64,000 bases of DNA, taken from NCBI GenBank assembly GCA_036346275.1, contig CM070722.1, positions 26,311,336 to 26,375,335 on the forward strand. Direction: 5' to 3'. Below are positions 43,804-56,000 of this stretch, one piece after another. Source of the DNA: Otatea glauca. Lineage: Eukaryota > Streptophyta > Magnoliopsida > Poales > Poaceae. Positions within the stretch are counted from its first letter, which is position 1; each line of letters starts with the position of its first letter. A program made the translations under genes and the position numbers. The notes under the pieces were generated by a model, which saw only the letters and a list, made by a program, of their open reading frames with translations, was not told the DNA's origin and searched no databases.

Positions 43804-46560
43804 TTGACTCAGTCAAAGGCTTGCAAGGTTAAGTCCTTAGTGTGATCAAGGCAAGACATCCACATACCCTCGCCCATCGGGCCCACCTCGCATACTCGCC
43901 CCTTGTCACTTGCCCCAATCTAAATTATTATCACCCGCTTGATTACTAAGCACCACGTGCCATCAACAATTCAACATCGCTATGCGTGACATGACTCGCC
44001 ACAACAACTCAATCTCATCGTGTGATCCCACATGACACACAAGTTCATAATATTGTTCCATATTCCATTAATCAAGATTAATTATCAATGATTACGACAC
44101 ATGTGATGACGTGGCATGACTAAGCAACTAATACGAACTAATCCTCCAATGTTGATTATAATCATTAACCAACTATATTTAACCAATCTAGGGTGACAAT
44201 GGATCATGGCATACAATGACAAGGTAGGGTATAGATCAATCTGGTATATTAGCTAAGCCCAATTTAGTTTGAAACAACTATACTCTTCAAATAATATGCA
44301 ATAAAGTAAAACAAATATAGCAGCTTTTATAAACATGGGTTCAACATGATCAAAGCACAACTTGCCTTGGAATAGGTCCTGGTTTGGTTCTGAACTTGCT
44401 CTTGATTCTTGCCGGATCTTCTTCCAAGCGCCGCACAATTCAACGTCTACGCGTGCATCAAGAAAAAAGCAAATAAATGCCAAAACAGAGAGAAATTAAA
44501 CTCCAAAAATCAAATAAAATTCACCATTAAATTTATCTCAATTTTACAAATTTTTAGAAATTGGAATCACTCAAATCCGAGATATGATGCAAAAGATATA
44601 GCCTTTTGAAGTTTGGAATAAATACTTAAATCAGAAAATCAGAAATTCAGAATTAACAGATTTATTTTTATTCAGAAAAAGCAATTTATGACGTCAGCGT
44701 GACCTCATGATGACATCATCATCACATAATTTCCAATCGGATTATTTTTCCAATTGAAAAATGCAATTATGACATAAGCATGACGTCAGCGTGACATCAG
44801 CCCTGGCGCCGCCAATCAGAGCGCGACACGCGTCCCCGGCGCATATACTGGGTCCACGGCACAGCGCGAGACTACGGTGGACTTGGTCCATGGCGCCTCG
44901 ACTGCTAAGCCTGACACGCGGCACACCCTGATTGGTCGCCCGCACCGCTCGATCTGATCCGCAGAAAACCAATCAGGCGGTCAGCGTTCACGCGCGACGT
45001 GGCAACGCACCAGCCAACAGATCTAATCCGACGGCTCAAAGCTTACGGACCCGACGATGGCTATGCGACAGCGAGGTCTTACCGGACTTGAAGACGAAGA
45101 CCAAGGCGGCGGTGTTTTGGCGCGACTCCGGTGTCGAGACGCAGCTGGTTCTGCGCGGCGTGGTCCGGCGAATCCGAAGATGGCACCCGCGGCGTGGTCC
45201 GACGATAGACTCAGGTCAAAGGCTTGCAAGGTTAAGTCCTTAGAGTGATCAAGGCAAGACATCCACATACCATCTGCCCATCGGGCCCACCTTGGCCTCC
45301 TCGCCCCTTGCCACTTGCCTCAATCTAAGTTATCATCACCCCGTTGATTACCAAGCACCACGTGCCATCAACAATTCAACATCGTTGCGTGACATGACTC
45401 GCCACAACAACTCAATCTCATCGTGTGATCCCACATGACACACAAGTTCATAATATTGTTCCATATTCCATTAATCAAGATTAATTATCAATGATTCTGA
45501 CACATGTGATGACGTGGCATGACTAAGCAACTAATACGAACTAATCCTCCAATGTTGATTATAATCATTAACCAACTATATTTAACCAATCTAGGGTGAC
45601 AATGGATCATGGCATACAATGACAAGGTAGGGTATAGATCAATCTGGTATATTAGCTAAGCCCAATTTAGTTTGAAACAATTATACTCTTCAAATAAAAT
45701 GCAATAAAGTAAAACAAATATAGCAGTTTTATAAACATGGGTTCAACATGATCAAAGCACAACTTGCCTTGGAATAGGTCCTGGTTTGGTTCTGGAACTT
45801 GCTCTTGAGTTGCTGGATCTTCCTCCGAAGCGTCGCACAATTCAACGTCTACGCGTACCGAAGAAGAAAAGCAAATAAATGCCAAAACAGAGATAAATTG
45901 GAATCCAAAAATCAAATAAAATTCACCATTAAATTGATCTCAATTTTACAATTTTTTATAAATTGGAATCACTCAAATCCGAGTTACGATGCAAAAGATA
46001 TAGCCTTTTGAAGTTTGGAATAAATACTGAAATCGGAAATTCAGGATTAGCAGATTTATTTTTATTCAGAAAAAGCGATTTATAACGTCAGCGTGACCTC
46101 ATGATGACGTCATCATCACAGAATTTCCAATCGGATTATTTTTCCAATTGAAAAATGCAATTATGACGCAAGCATGACGTCAGCGTGACATCAGCCCTGG
46201 CGCCAGCCAATCAGAGCGCGACACGCGTCCCCGGCGCAGCGCGAGACTACGGTGGACTTGGTCCATGGCGCCTCGACTTCTGATCTCGACACGCGGCACA
46301 CCCTGATTGGTCGCCCGCACCGCTCGATCTGATCCGCAGAAAACCAATCGGGCGGTCAGCGTTCACGCGCGACGTGGCAACGCACCAGCCAACAGATCTA
46401 ATCCGACGGCTCAAAGCTTCCGACCGACGATGGCTATGCGACGGCGAGGTCTTACGGACTTGAAGACGAAGACCAAGGCGGCGCGTTTTGGCGCGACTCG
46501 CGACGAGACGCACTGGTTCTGTGCGGCGTGGTCCGGCGAATCCGAAGATGGCACCCGCGG
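43804..46560. repeat. Tandem duplication (about 1.4 kb x 2) inside the E2 3' LTR
   Basis: Copy 1 is 43804 to about 45206 and copy 2 is 45207 to about 46560. The junction reads GTGGTCCGACGATAGACTCAGG, joining the promoter-proximal end of copy 1 to the distal end of copy 2. The 5' LTR of E2 has a single copy (about 54029-55330). Confidence 0.88.
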
Positions 46561-46722
46561 CGGCGGAGACCCAACGGCGGCGACGAAACCGAGCAAAAAC
46601 TGAGACGTCCTATGCTTCCAACTCCGGTGAGCTCCTTTGCGCGCTTGACGACGATTAACGCGAAACCCGTCCGACCAAAAGATGCGGCGCACACGGATGA
46701 ACCTCGGGGCGCTACCCCCTCC

Positions 46723-46730
46723 TTTTATAG
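46723..46730 (-). promoter_or_regulatory. TATA box of the E2 3' LTR
   Basis: Minus-strand CTATAAAAGG; the same site is at 55486-55494 in the 5' LTR. The duplication lies wholly downstream of it in the direction of transcription. Confidence 0.7.
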
Positions 46731-47358
46731 CCTCGGCGTCCGAGCTCTACACGGCGGGGAAGTCCGGAGTTGTTACGGCGGCGGACTCCGAGTTCGCATC
46801 GGAGACGACGACGTGCCACCGTACACGTGTCGCGATCCGACGGCCACGAAACGGCTTCTACGCGGCGCAATCTGGTCCGTTGAAACATGATCGAACGGCT
46901 GCGCAAATTAGGGTTTTCCCCGCTGCGACTCGTGGGCTGGGTTGGGCCGCACTGACGCAGGCCTCAAGCGCACAGTGCTGGGCTCGGCCCAACACTGTTC
47001 ACCAGATTTTTTTAAAAGATTTCTTATTTAGAATAATTCCAGAAATTCATTTTATTTATTTTAAGCAATAAAACTATTAGGAAAAATCCAGGAAAAATCT
47101 CAAAAAAATTTTGAGACGTCCTTGACTAAAATAAAATATTTTTGACAAAACTTTATTTTAACTTTGCATAGACTTAAATAGTTTTGAATAAAAGGGCAAT
47201 AAACTTGATTTAAAACTAATTCAAATAAATCCAGAAAAATCCAAATAAATTCCAGAAAATCACAAATGCACATTTAAGCAATAAAAACTTAATTAAGCCA
47301 AATTTTGGGATGTTACAAACCTCCCCCCCTTAACAGAATCTCGACCTGAGATTCAGGG

Positions 47359-50300
47359 CTAACTAGAGAATAGGTTCGGAAATTCTGACTTCAAATCTTC
47401 TTCTCGCTCCCAAGTGGCTTCGCTTTTGGAATGATTGCTCCACTGAACTCTGCAAAAGCGAATAGACTTGTTTCTGGTCTTGCGCTCCATAACTTCTAAA
47501 ATTCTGACCGATTGCTCTTTGTAAGTCAAATCTTCTTGCAGCTCTATTGCATCCAACGGGGTTTGCTCTGTTGGCACTCTGAGACACTTCTTAAGCTGCG
47601 ACACATGGAATACATCATGCACTCCTACCAAGGACTGAGGCAACTCTAACTGATACGCTACCTCTCCTCGACGGCTCAGAATCTTGAATGGACCAACATA
47701 TCTTGGTGCACGCTTCCCTTTAACGTGAAATCTTTTAACGCCCTTAAGAGGGGTAACCCTGAGATACACATAATCTTCTGGCTCAAAGCTCAAATCTCGA
47801 CGACGGTTATCCGCGTAGCTTTTCTGTCTTGACTGTGCTATCTTCAACCTTTCTCTGATCATTGCGACTTGATTTTCGGCTTCCTCGAGAATATCTGGCC
47901 CGAAAACCAAACGCTCTCCTGTTTCATTCCAATTTAACGGAGTACGACAAGCACGTCCATACAACGCCTCAAATGGTGACATCTGCAGGCTAGCTTGATA
48001 GCTATTATTGTAACTGAATTCTACATATGGCAAACTTTTATCCCAAGATGTAGCATAAGCTAAAGCACAATTTCTCAACATATCCTCTAAAATCTGATTT
48101 ACTCCTTCAGTCTGACCATCTGTCTGCGGGTGATATATTGTATTAAAATTCAGACGAGTCCCCATTGCTTCGTGCAACTTGTTCCAAAACCTTGAGGTGA
48201 ATTGGGTACCTTTGTCCGACACAATCTTCTTGGGCACTCCATGCAAGCATACAATCCTTGACATGTACAACTCCGCTAAACGATCTCCCGAGTAAGTGGT
48301 CTTTACTGGGATAAAATGAGCGACCTTGGTTAGACGATCCACAATAACCCAAATGGAATCGTAACCTCTCTGAGTTTTAGGTAAACCGGTGATAAAATCC
48401 ATTCCGATTTCCTCCCACTCCCATTCCGGAATTTTCAATGGCTGCAACAAACCAGCGGGTCTTTGATACATGGCTTTTACCCTCTGACATACGTCGCATA
48501 AAGCAACATGCTCAGCTACTTCACGCTTCATGTTAGGCCACCAAAATCTCTCTTTCAAATCCTGGTACATCTTGGCACTTCCTGGATGAATCGAGTACTT
48601 CAAATCGTGAGCTTCCTCAAGAATCAGCTGTTTTAGTTCCTTTTTATCCGGCACGCAAATTCGGCCTTTGAAAAACATGGTTCCTTGCTCATCCAGAGTG
48701 AAATCTACGGCTAGGCCTTCTTCCTTTTTAGCCTTGATCTTAGAAATTTTATTGTCATCTTTCTGGCCTTCACTAATCTGATCCTCCAGTGTTGGCTTCA
48801 CTTCCAGTGCAGTTACCATTCCTTGCGGAACGACTTCCAACCTTAGTTTCTGAAATTCCTTGCATAGTTCTGGTTGATCTTCCATTGTTAGCGTATTTGC
48901 GCTATGGCTTTTTCGACTCAGAGCATCTGCTACCACATTGGCTTTCCCGGGATGATAATGAATTCCCACATTATAATCCTTAATTAGCTCTAGCCATCTT
49001 CGCTGTCTCATATTCAGATCTACTTGAGTGAATATGTATTTCAGGCTCTTATGGTCTGTATATATCTCACATCTATTTCCTATGAGATAATGACGCCATA
49101 TCTTCAAGGCATGCACTACGGCAGCTAACTCCAAATCATGCGTTGGGTAGTTCACTTCATGCGGTCTTAACTGTCTCGACGCATAAGCAACGACTTTGCC
49201 TTCTTGCATTAACACGCATCCCAAGCCTTGCTTTGAAGCATCGCAATAAATATCAAATCCATTCTGCACATCTGGCAACACTAATACGGGGGCTGTCGTT
49301 AAACGCTTCTTTAATTCCATAAAGCTTTTCTCGCACTCTGGCGTCCATGCAAACTTCTTTTCCTTTTTCAACAACTGCGTCAGGGGTTTAGCAATTATCG
49401 AGAATCCTTCTATGAACCGACGGTAATATCCCGCCATTCCCAGAAAACTACGGATCCGAGTAACAGACTTCGGTTGCTCCCAATGCAACACTGCATCCAC
49501 TTTGCTGGGGTCAACTGCAACTCCTTTAGTAGTCATTACATGACCCAAGAATTCAACTTTCTCCTTCCAGAATTCACACTTGCTAAACTTAGCATATAGC
49601 TGATGCTCTCGTAGCCTCTCTAGAACCATACTCAGATGTTCTGCATGCTCTTCCTCTGTCTTCGAGTAAACCAAGATATCGTCTATAAAGACTACAACGA
49701 ACTTATCCAAATATCCCATGAAAACCTTATTCATCATGTTCATGAAATATGCCGGGGCATTTGTCAATCCAAATGACATGACTGTGAACTCATAATGTCC
49801 GTATCGCGTAGAAAACGCAGTGTTAGGCACATCCCCCGCTCGGATCTTCAACTGATGGTATCCCGAACGAAGATCTATCTTGGAGAAAACTCCAGCTCCT
49901 CTTAACTGATCAAATAAGTCGTCGATCCTGGGCAACGGATACTTATTCTTGATCGTTACTTCATTAAGTGCACGATAATCGATGCACATTCTAAGACTTC
50001 CGTCCTTTTTACGAACAAACAAAACTGGGGCTCCCCACGGCGATGAACTAGGTCTAATGAAACCTTTTTCTTGCAGTTCCTCAATCTTCTTCATTTCCAC
50101 TAACTCGTCGGTAGGCATCCGATATGGTCTCTTTGATATCGGTGCTATCCCTGGTGCTAATTCAATGACAAACTCGATATTGCGATCCGGTGGCAATCCT
50201 GGTAGATGTTCTGGAAACACATCCGGGTATTCTCTGACTACTGGCACATCTTCCATGCTGATGGCTTTCACGCTGTTGACCACTAACTGCCCATCTCGAA

Positions 50301-50544
50301 CTGCGGTCGCTTGAAATTCTACTTTCTTGCCACTAGGGCCTTCCAAAGTTACGATCCTTCGGCAACAATCCAAAACAGCCTTATGCTTAGATAGCCAATC
50401 CATTCCAAGGATGACGTCTAGGGATCGCGCATCTATCAAGATAAGATTCGCTAGAAATTCTATCCCATCCATAAGCAACTTAGCTCCCAAACACCCAAGG
50501 CTAGATCTAAGCTCGGATCCCGGGCTTGGACTAAGAGCACACAC
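47359..50544 (-). CDS. pol of E2: protease C-terminus, RT, RNase H, integrase, chromodomain (1061 codons open)
   Basis: A single open frame. In order (approximate residues): end of protease (ILGMDWLSKHKAVLD, 40-55); RT (125-330; SKIDLRSGYHQLKI, then catalytic VFIDDILVYS); RNase H (about 440-560; FDIYCDASKQGLG, TDHKSLKYIFTQ); integrase zinc-binding region (HPGSAK...CDVCQ, about 665-710); integrase core with Asp in GMDFITGLPK, Asp in VSDKGTQF and Glu in QTDGQTEGVNQ; C-terminal chromodomain-like segment ending SEATWEREEDLKSEF. Chromodomains of such elements bind modified histones and steer insertion to heterochromatin. The protease active-site region just upstream (about 50600-50640) is frameshifted and gag is broken, so the frame is probably not expressed as a working polyprotein. 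Confidence 0.9.
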   Translation of the reverse strand: MCALSPSPGSELRSSLGCLGAKLLMDGIEFLANLILIDARSLDVILGMDWLSKHKAVLDCCRRIVTLEGPSGKKVEFQATAVRDGQLVVNSVKAISMEDVPVVREYPDVFPEHLPGLPPDRNIEFVIELAPGIAPISKRPYRMPTDELVEMKKIEELQEKGFIRPSSSPWGAPVLFVRKKDGSLRMCIDYRALNEVTIKNKYPLPRIDDLFDQLRGAGVFSKIDLRSGYHQLKIRAGDVPNTAFSTRYGHYEFTVMSFGLTNAPAYFMNMMNKVFMGYLDKFVVVFIDDILVYSKTEEEHAEHLSMVLERLREHQLYAKFSKCEFWKEKVEFLGHVMTTKGVAVDPSKVDAVLHWEQPKSVTRIRSFLGMAGYYRRFIEGFSIIAKPLTQLLKKEKKFAWTPECEKSFMELKKRLTTAPVLVLPDVQNGFDIYCDASKQGLGCVLMQEGKVVAYASRQLRPHEVNYPTHDLELAAVVHALKIWRHYLIGNRCEIYTDHKSLKYIFTQVDLNMRQRRWLELIKDYNVGIHYHPGKANVVADALSRKSHSANTLTMEDQPELCKEFQKLRLEVVPQGMVTALEVKPTLEDQISEGQKDDNKISKIKAKKEEGLAVDFTLDEQGTMFFKGRICVPDKKELKQLILEEAHDLKYSIHPGSAKMYQDLKERFWWPNMKREVAEHVALCDVCQRVKAMYQRPAGLLQPLKIPEWEWEEIGMDFITGLPKTQRGYDSIWVIVDRLTKVAHFIPVKTTYSGDRLAELYMSRIVCLHGVPKKIVSDKGTQFTSRFWNKLHEAMGTRLNFNTIYHPQTDGQTEGVNQILEDMLRNCALAYATSWDKSLPYVEFSYNNSYQASLQMSPFEALYGRACRTPLNWNETGERLVFGPDILEEAENQVAMIRERLKIAQSRQKSYADNRRRDLSFEPEDYVYLRVTPLKGVKRFHVKGKRAPRYVGPFKILSRRGEVAYQLELPQSLVGVHDVFHVSQLKKCLRVPTEQTPLDAIELQEDLTYKEQSVRILEVMERKTRNKSIRFCRVQWSNHSKSEATWEREEDLKSEFPNLFSS

Positions 50545-50559
50545 TTAAGATTCACCACT

Positions 50560-51837
50560 TTAAATCCATTCTTGGTTGCAAAACTTTGAGAAACAAGCGA
50601 ATCGAAGCTCCGAATCAAACAAACCGTAGCAGTGCACCGAGTTGACGAAACTTACCCAAGACGACATCCGTAGCCTCCCGAGCTCCATCCGCGGTGATGT
50701 GGTTGATCCTTCCGCGCCTTTGTTGATTGCGGGTTGCTCCACTTGACTTGGCACACGATTTCCTCCCGAGGTTGGTGCCTTGGCGGTGTTGTTCCCAAGT
50801 TGAAACGAATGGTGTAATGCCTCCCTTCTATGGACACCTATTAGAAAAGTGCCCTGGCTCATTGCATGTGTAGCATCTCTTCACTTTGATCGACTCCCTC
50901 ACGGTGCATTGTTGCCTGTCTTTGGTGTCCGGAAGTTACGATTGGCGGGCGAGGTGCGAGGGTTGATGTCTTGTTCACACCGGTGGTGGTTGGAATCTAG
51001 CAAACCGCTGTGGTGACATCCTCAAGCGTAGATGGTTTGGACGTCCACCCTGATTAGTCATTAAGCGCTTACGGTCCTCACCCAGCTCTTTGCGCTTATC
51101 TTCTAGGATCAAAGCCTTGTTCACTAGCTCCTGAAAGTCTGGAAAATTGTGGGTGATCAGTCCCACTGCAGATCTGAATTCATCCCTTCATGAAACGAGG
51201 CGCCTAGCTTTATCTGTCGCTCGTCTTGAGGGCATAGCGAGCTAATCGAGTAAATTTATTCGGTATTCGCCACTGGTTGGCCTCCTTGTTTCAGAGCCCT
51301 GAACTCTTCCTTCTTAAGGTCCATCATTCCCTCCGGGACATGATACTGGCGGAAAGCGGTAGTAAACTCCTCCCAAGTGATCTCTTGTGGGGCACCATGA
51401 GCGGCACAGTAATTCTCCCACCATTCTGCGGCGGTTCCTTCAAGTTGATGAGAGGCATAGAGCACCTTCTCATTGCCCTCACACTGAGTGATGTGCAGCT
51501 TCTTCTCAATAGTCCTAAGCCAATCATCGGCTTCCAAAGGGTTCACATTCCCTGAAAAAGTTGGTGGCCTAGTCCGCATAAAACCTGATAGCTTTGTGTG
51601 AGGTCGGGGTCCACCATGGATGTTCTGAGCTACAGGGTTGTTATTGTTGGCTGCTGTGTTGGTCATCTGCTGCATCTGCTGCATCATAGTCTGCATCAGT
51701 TGAGTCTGCGCTGCAAGAAACGCTCCCAGATTCTGCATGTCTACTGGCGGTGGTTGAGGGCTGCCTCCGTCGTTGGGGTTGTCATTCTGGCGCAGTCCAC
51801 TTCCTGAAGCACCGTTGTTTCCTCGAGTATTCACCAT
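50560..51837 (-). pseudogene. gag and protease N-terminus of E2, broken
   Basis: gag starts at ATG 51837 (MVNTRGNNGASGSG). It is open for 193 codons to a stop at 51256-51258, covering the capsid N-terminal part (TQLMQTMMQQMQQM, PLEADDWLRTIEKKL, GTAAEWWENY). Frames then shift at about 51250-51170, with 50975-51166 readable. The CCHC knuckle (CYTCNEPGHFSNRC) can be read at about 50834-50876. The protease active-site Asp-Ser region near 50610-50640 is one base out of frame. Nucleocapsid and capsid of a Ty3/Gypsy element; not functional. Confidence 0.82.
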
Positions 51838-52115
51838 CTGATGATTGCCTCTTGGGTTAGGAAAGGTAGATGTAGCATAGATAAGAAGTAAGACTTTCTA
51901 AAGCGGGGAGATAGGTTATACCCAACTAAAATAATTCTTTATTTATCCTTGGTATGGCTGCTTATTTAAGCCTACAAGCTTTGCAACACATACTGCACAC
52001 TCAGCATTACAAAGAAGCAAACTAAACACGAAACCTTAACGTCAACTAAAAAGGTAAAGACTAACTTAAAGACGCGACTCACACTCGAGTCTCAACACAG
52101 CTCCAAGGCTGACAC

Positions 52116-52848
52116 TCACTCATCCAGCCACCCTGGCTGAGGCTGACCCGGCGCATACACCGGTGGGTGAGCTGGCATAGGAGTGAACCTATCCTGATGA
52201 CCTACTATTGGGTCCTCTGCAACAACGGGGTCTGCACTCCCCTCTGGCTCCCACTCTCGCTCCTCGGGATCCTCCTCGAACTCTCCAACTGGCTCCTGAA
52301 CTCCTCGAGTCACGCGCTCCAACTCGTCCTCGACCGCCTCCGTGGCCTCTCGATTCGGTGATCATCCCGATGGTCAAGCACGGTCACCTCAAGCTCTGCT
52401 CTGCCACCCCGAGTGCCTCGCATACGCCTCCGGCTCTGAGTAGTATCTCTCATATGATCCTCCCGGCAAGGGCGAACTCGCAAGGTGTGTGGCGGGCACA
52501 CTCGTCCTCCACGATCCGTCGGCCGGCACGCTTGAACGTCTGGTGAAGTCGAACATCGAGTCGTGAAGCTCGTCGGCGTAGTCGCGCAGACACGGCGAAG
52601 AGCAAGTCGAGCGACCTCTGAATTGCAACCTCGTGCGAGAATCTTCTCGCGGAGATGTTGATTGGTCCGCTAGCTTCCTCGTTCTCCCGCCGTAGATAAT
52701 CGGTTGCAAATAAATCCTCGGTGTACACCATTGGTGACCACCGCCTCCTCGGTAAGCGGACGATAGAAGCCTCCCAAAGATCTCAAGAACTCTCCACGGC
52801 TCCATGGCGTAGCCGCCACGACTCCTCAAAGGTCGGAACGATCGGCAT
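52116..52848 (-). pseudogene. Extra ORF upstream of gag in E2 (function unknown)
   Basis: Homolog of the E1 ORF at 12967-13713, starting at ATG 52848 (MPIVPTFEES). It is frameshifted near 52800 and again in the middle. Readable parts are NEEASGPINISARRFSHEVAIQ (in two pieces) and the acidic C-terminus to 52116 (EEDPEEREWEPEGSADPVV, then VYAPGQPQPGWLDE). The TGA after the FALAGRII motif is at the same position as in E1. Conservation of layout in two elements supports a real accessory ORF of this lineage; no function is assigned. Confidence 0.55.
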
Positions 52849-53042
52849 CCGCTCCACAAGAACTTTGAATAAGTTCTCCTCCCAAACGGCAAGTAAAGCG
52901 GGTAAATTCAGCAAAGCGAGAAGTAGAGAATGAGATGAGTCGAGAGTGTTTTATTAGTCAAGTTTAGATTTTCTTTTAGAAAATAATTTTGGACTCACAC
53001 AGACACCTCCACACTATCTAGGGCCAAGACCTACGGTCGGAT

Positions 53043-53053
53043 GCTCGATACCA
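53043..53053 (-). promoter_or_regulatory. Degenerate primer binding site of E2
   Basis: Minus-strand TGGTATCGAGC, the initiator-Met site with one base missing. It lies four bases from the LTR edge; the LTR's terminal TTACA is also mutated to TTACT. Confidence 0.8.
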
Positions 53054-53057
53054 CCTC

Positions 53058-56000
53058 AGTAAGGACCGAATCCACCGATTGAACCCACCGTGTTTACCGC
53101 ACTAGTCCTGGATCAACGCTAGTGCACACAGCTCAACATCGGTACATATCACATCATACTCAACGATAATAGAATAATAGTTCATTTATTGATATAGCTA
53201 AATGTATGATCATATGACCGACTAACATTATTAAGCCACGCAGGGCAAGACGGGAAATATAAGCTAATAATTAAACAGCGGAAAGTAGATACGTAGATAG
53301 CTCATCAGTTCACCACAGGCAACCGACAAGGCTCGGACCCTAATGACTCGTGTCTTCCTGGACTTCATCTTCCAACACAGGTGTAGATTCTTCAACTGTT
53401 GATTATTGTTGTTTGGCAAGGGTGAGTACTTAAGCACTCAACAAGTTGTGCATGTAATGCAATTCTATGTATCTATATGCAAGGCTTATTCAATGGATAG
53501 GTTATCATGGCTATTTTGCAATAAGCGGCATTTATGAACGAATCTGATAAATAGATTGTAAAGACTGTAAAAAAATATCAATAGTAAATAAATTCATATT
53601 TCTCAAGTGAACCAAGTTTCCAATCCTAAGTCAAATTCCATATTCCATATGGCCTTCCGCCATCCCAACCAAGTTGTCCAATTAATTAAACTAACCCTTA
53701 ATCAGTAATTCCGAGCATTGCTCAATACCGCGAGCACGGCTATCCGAATAGTTTCACACTCTGCGGAGGTTATGCACTTTACCCACGTGATACAACCAAA
53801 CACCACCAAGGCGAGTGATTATAACAAAGCCTTTACAATGCGCTGGCTTAACCCGATACTACCGCTAAGGTTTCAACACCGCGGATGGTTACCACATCCG
53901 GGCCCCCTCTTGCGCCATGTGAATTACACCATAACTCGGGAACTCACACCGTCCACGATAGTATCAAGATTAAGACATTGCAAATTACTCAGCTAGGCTA
54001 GCTCATACCAGACATGTGGTTGCATGATCGACTCAGGTCAAAGGCTTGCAAGGTTAAGTCCTTAGTGTGATCAAGGCAAGACATCCACATACCCTCTGCC
54101 CATCGGGCCCACCTCGGCATACTCGCCCCTTGTCACTTGCCCCAATCTAAATTATTATCACCCAGTTGATTACCAAGCACCACGTGCCATCAACAATTCA
54201 ACATCGTTGCGTGACATGACTCGCCACAACAACTCAATCTCATCGTGTGATCCCACATGACACACAAGTTCATAATATTGTTCCATATTCCATTAATCAA
54301 GATTAATTATCAATGATTCTGACACATGTGATGACGTGGCATGACTAAGCAACTAATACGAACTAATCCTCCAATGTTGATTATAATCATTAACCAACTA
54401 TATTTAACCAATCTAGGGTGACAATGGATCATGGCATACAATGACAAGGTAGGGTATAGATCAATCTGGTATATTAGCTAAGCCCAATTTAGTTTGAAAC
54501 AACTATACTCTTCAAATAATATGCAATAAAGTAAAACAAATATAGCAGTTTTATAAACATGGGTTCAACATGATCAAAGCACAACTTGCCTTGGAATAGG
54601 TCCTGGTTTGGTTCTGGAACTTGCTCTTCAGTTGCTGGATCTTCTTCCGAAGCGTCGCACAATTCAACGTCTACGCGTACCGAAGAAAAAAAGCAAATAA
54701 ATGCCAAAACAGAGAGAAATTAAACTCCAAAAATCAAATAAAATTCACCATTAAATTTATCTCAATTTTACAAATTTTTAGAAATTGGAATCACTCAAAT
54801 CCGAGATATGATGCAAAAGATATAGCCTTTTGAAGTTTGGAATAAATACTTAAATCAGAAAATCAGAAATTCAGAATTAACAGATTTATTTTTATTCAGA
54901 AAAAGCAATTTATGATGTCAGCGTGACATCAGCCCTGGCGCCGCCAATCAGAGCGCGACACGCGTCCCCGGCGCATATACTGGGTCCACGGCACAGCGCG
55001 AGACTACGGTGGACTTGGTCCATCGCGCCTCGACTGCTAAGCCCGACACGCGGCACACCCTGATTGGTCGCCCGCACCGCTCGATCTGATCCGCAGAAAA
55101 CCAATCAGGCGGTCAACGTTCACGCGCGACGTGGCAACGCACCAGCCAACAGATCTAATCCGACGGCTCAAAGCTTACGGACCCGACGATGGCTATGCGA
55201 CAGCGAGGTCTTACCGGACTTGAAGACGAAGACCAAGGCGGCGGTGTTTTGGCGCGACTCCGGTGTCGAGACGCAGCTGGTTCTGCGCGGCGTGGTCCGG
55301 CGAATCCGAAGATGGCACCCGCGGCGGCGGAGACCCAACGGCGGCGACGAAACCGAGCAAAAACTGAGACGTCCTACGCTTCCAACTCCGGCGAGCTCCT
55401 TTGCGCGCTTGACGACGATTAACGCGAAACCCGTCCGACCAAAAGATGCGGCGCAGACGGATGAACCTCGGGGCGCTACCCCCTCCTTTTATAGCCTCGG
55501 CGTCCGAGCTCTACACGGCGGGGAAGTCCAGAGTTGTTACGGCGGCGGACACCGAGTTCGCATCGGAGACGACGACGTGCCACCGTACACGTGTCGCGAT
55601 CCTACGGCCACGAAACGGCTTCTACGCGGCGCAATCTGGTCCGTTGAAACATGATCGAGCAATTGCGCAAATTAGGGTTTTCCCCGCTGCGACTCGTGGG
55701 CTGGGTTGGGCCGCACTGACGCAGGCCTCAAGCGCACAGTGCTGGGCTCGGCCCAACACTGTTCATCAGATTTTTTTTAAAGATTTCTTATTTAGAATAA
55801 TTCCAGAAATTTATTTTATTTATTTTAAGCAATAAATCTATTAGGAAAAATCCAGGAAAAGTCATTAAAATATTTTGAGACATCCTTGACTCAAATAAAA
55901 TACTTTTGACAAAACTTTATTTTAATTTTGCATAGATTTAAATAGTTTTGAATAAAAGGGCAATAAACTTGATTTAAAACTAATTCAAATAAATCCAGAA

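Larger units (their letters stand above)
42826..47317 (-). repeat. 3' LTR of E2 (4492 bp) with internal tandem duplication
   Basis: The ends match other Tekay-type LTRs here. 43804-45206 and 45207-46560 are two successive copies of the same LTR segment: both start at GACTCAG(G)TCAAAGGC and run to GGCACCCGCGGCG. The first copy matches E2's own 5' LTR; the start of the second (to about 45364) matches the E1 subtype instead. TATA is at 46723-46730 (minus). TGACGTCA sites lie at 44689, 44781, 46105 and 46175. Confidence 0.9.

Noticed and set aside
42826..47317. Two overlapping solo LTRs instead of one LTR with an internal duplication
   Set aside because: Only one TGTAAC start and one TTACA end are present, and the target duplication flanks the whole element, so an internal duplication is simpler.
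55064..55654. 196-codon plus ORF and its copies at 44932-45243 and 46528-46890
   Set aside because: It is antisense to the GC-rich promoter zone of the E2 LTRs and is frameshifted in the sister copies; no conserved protein. A chance ORF in an LTR.
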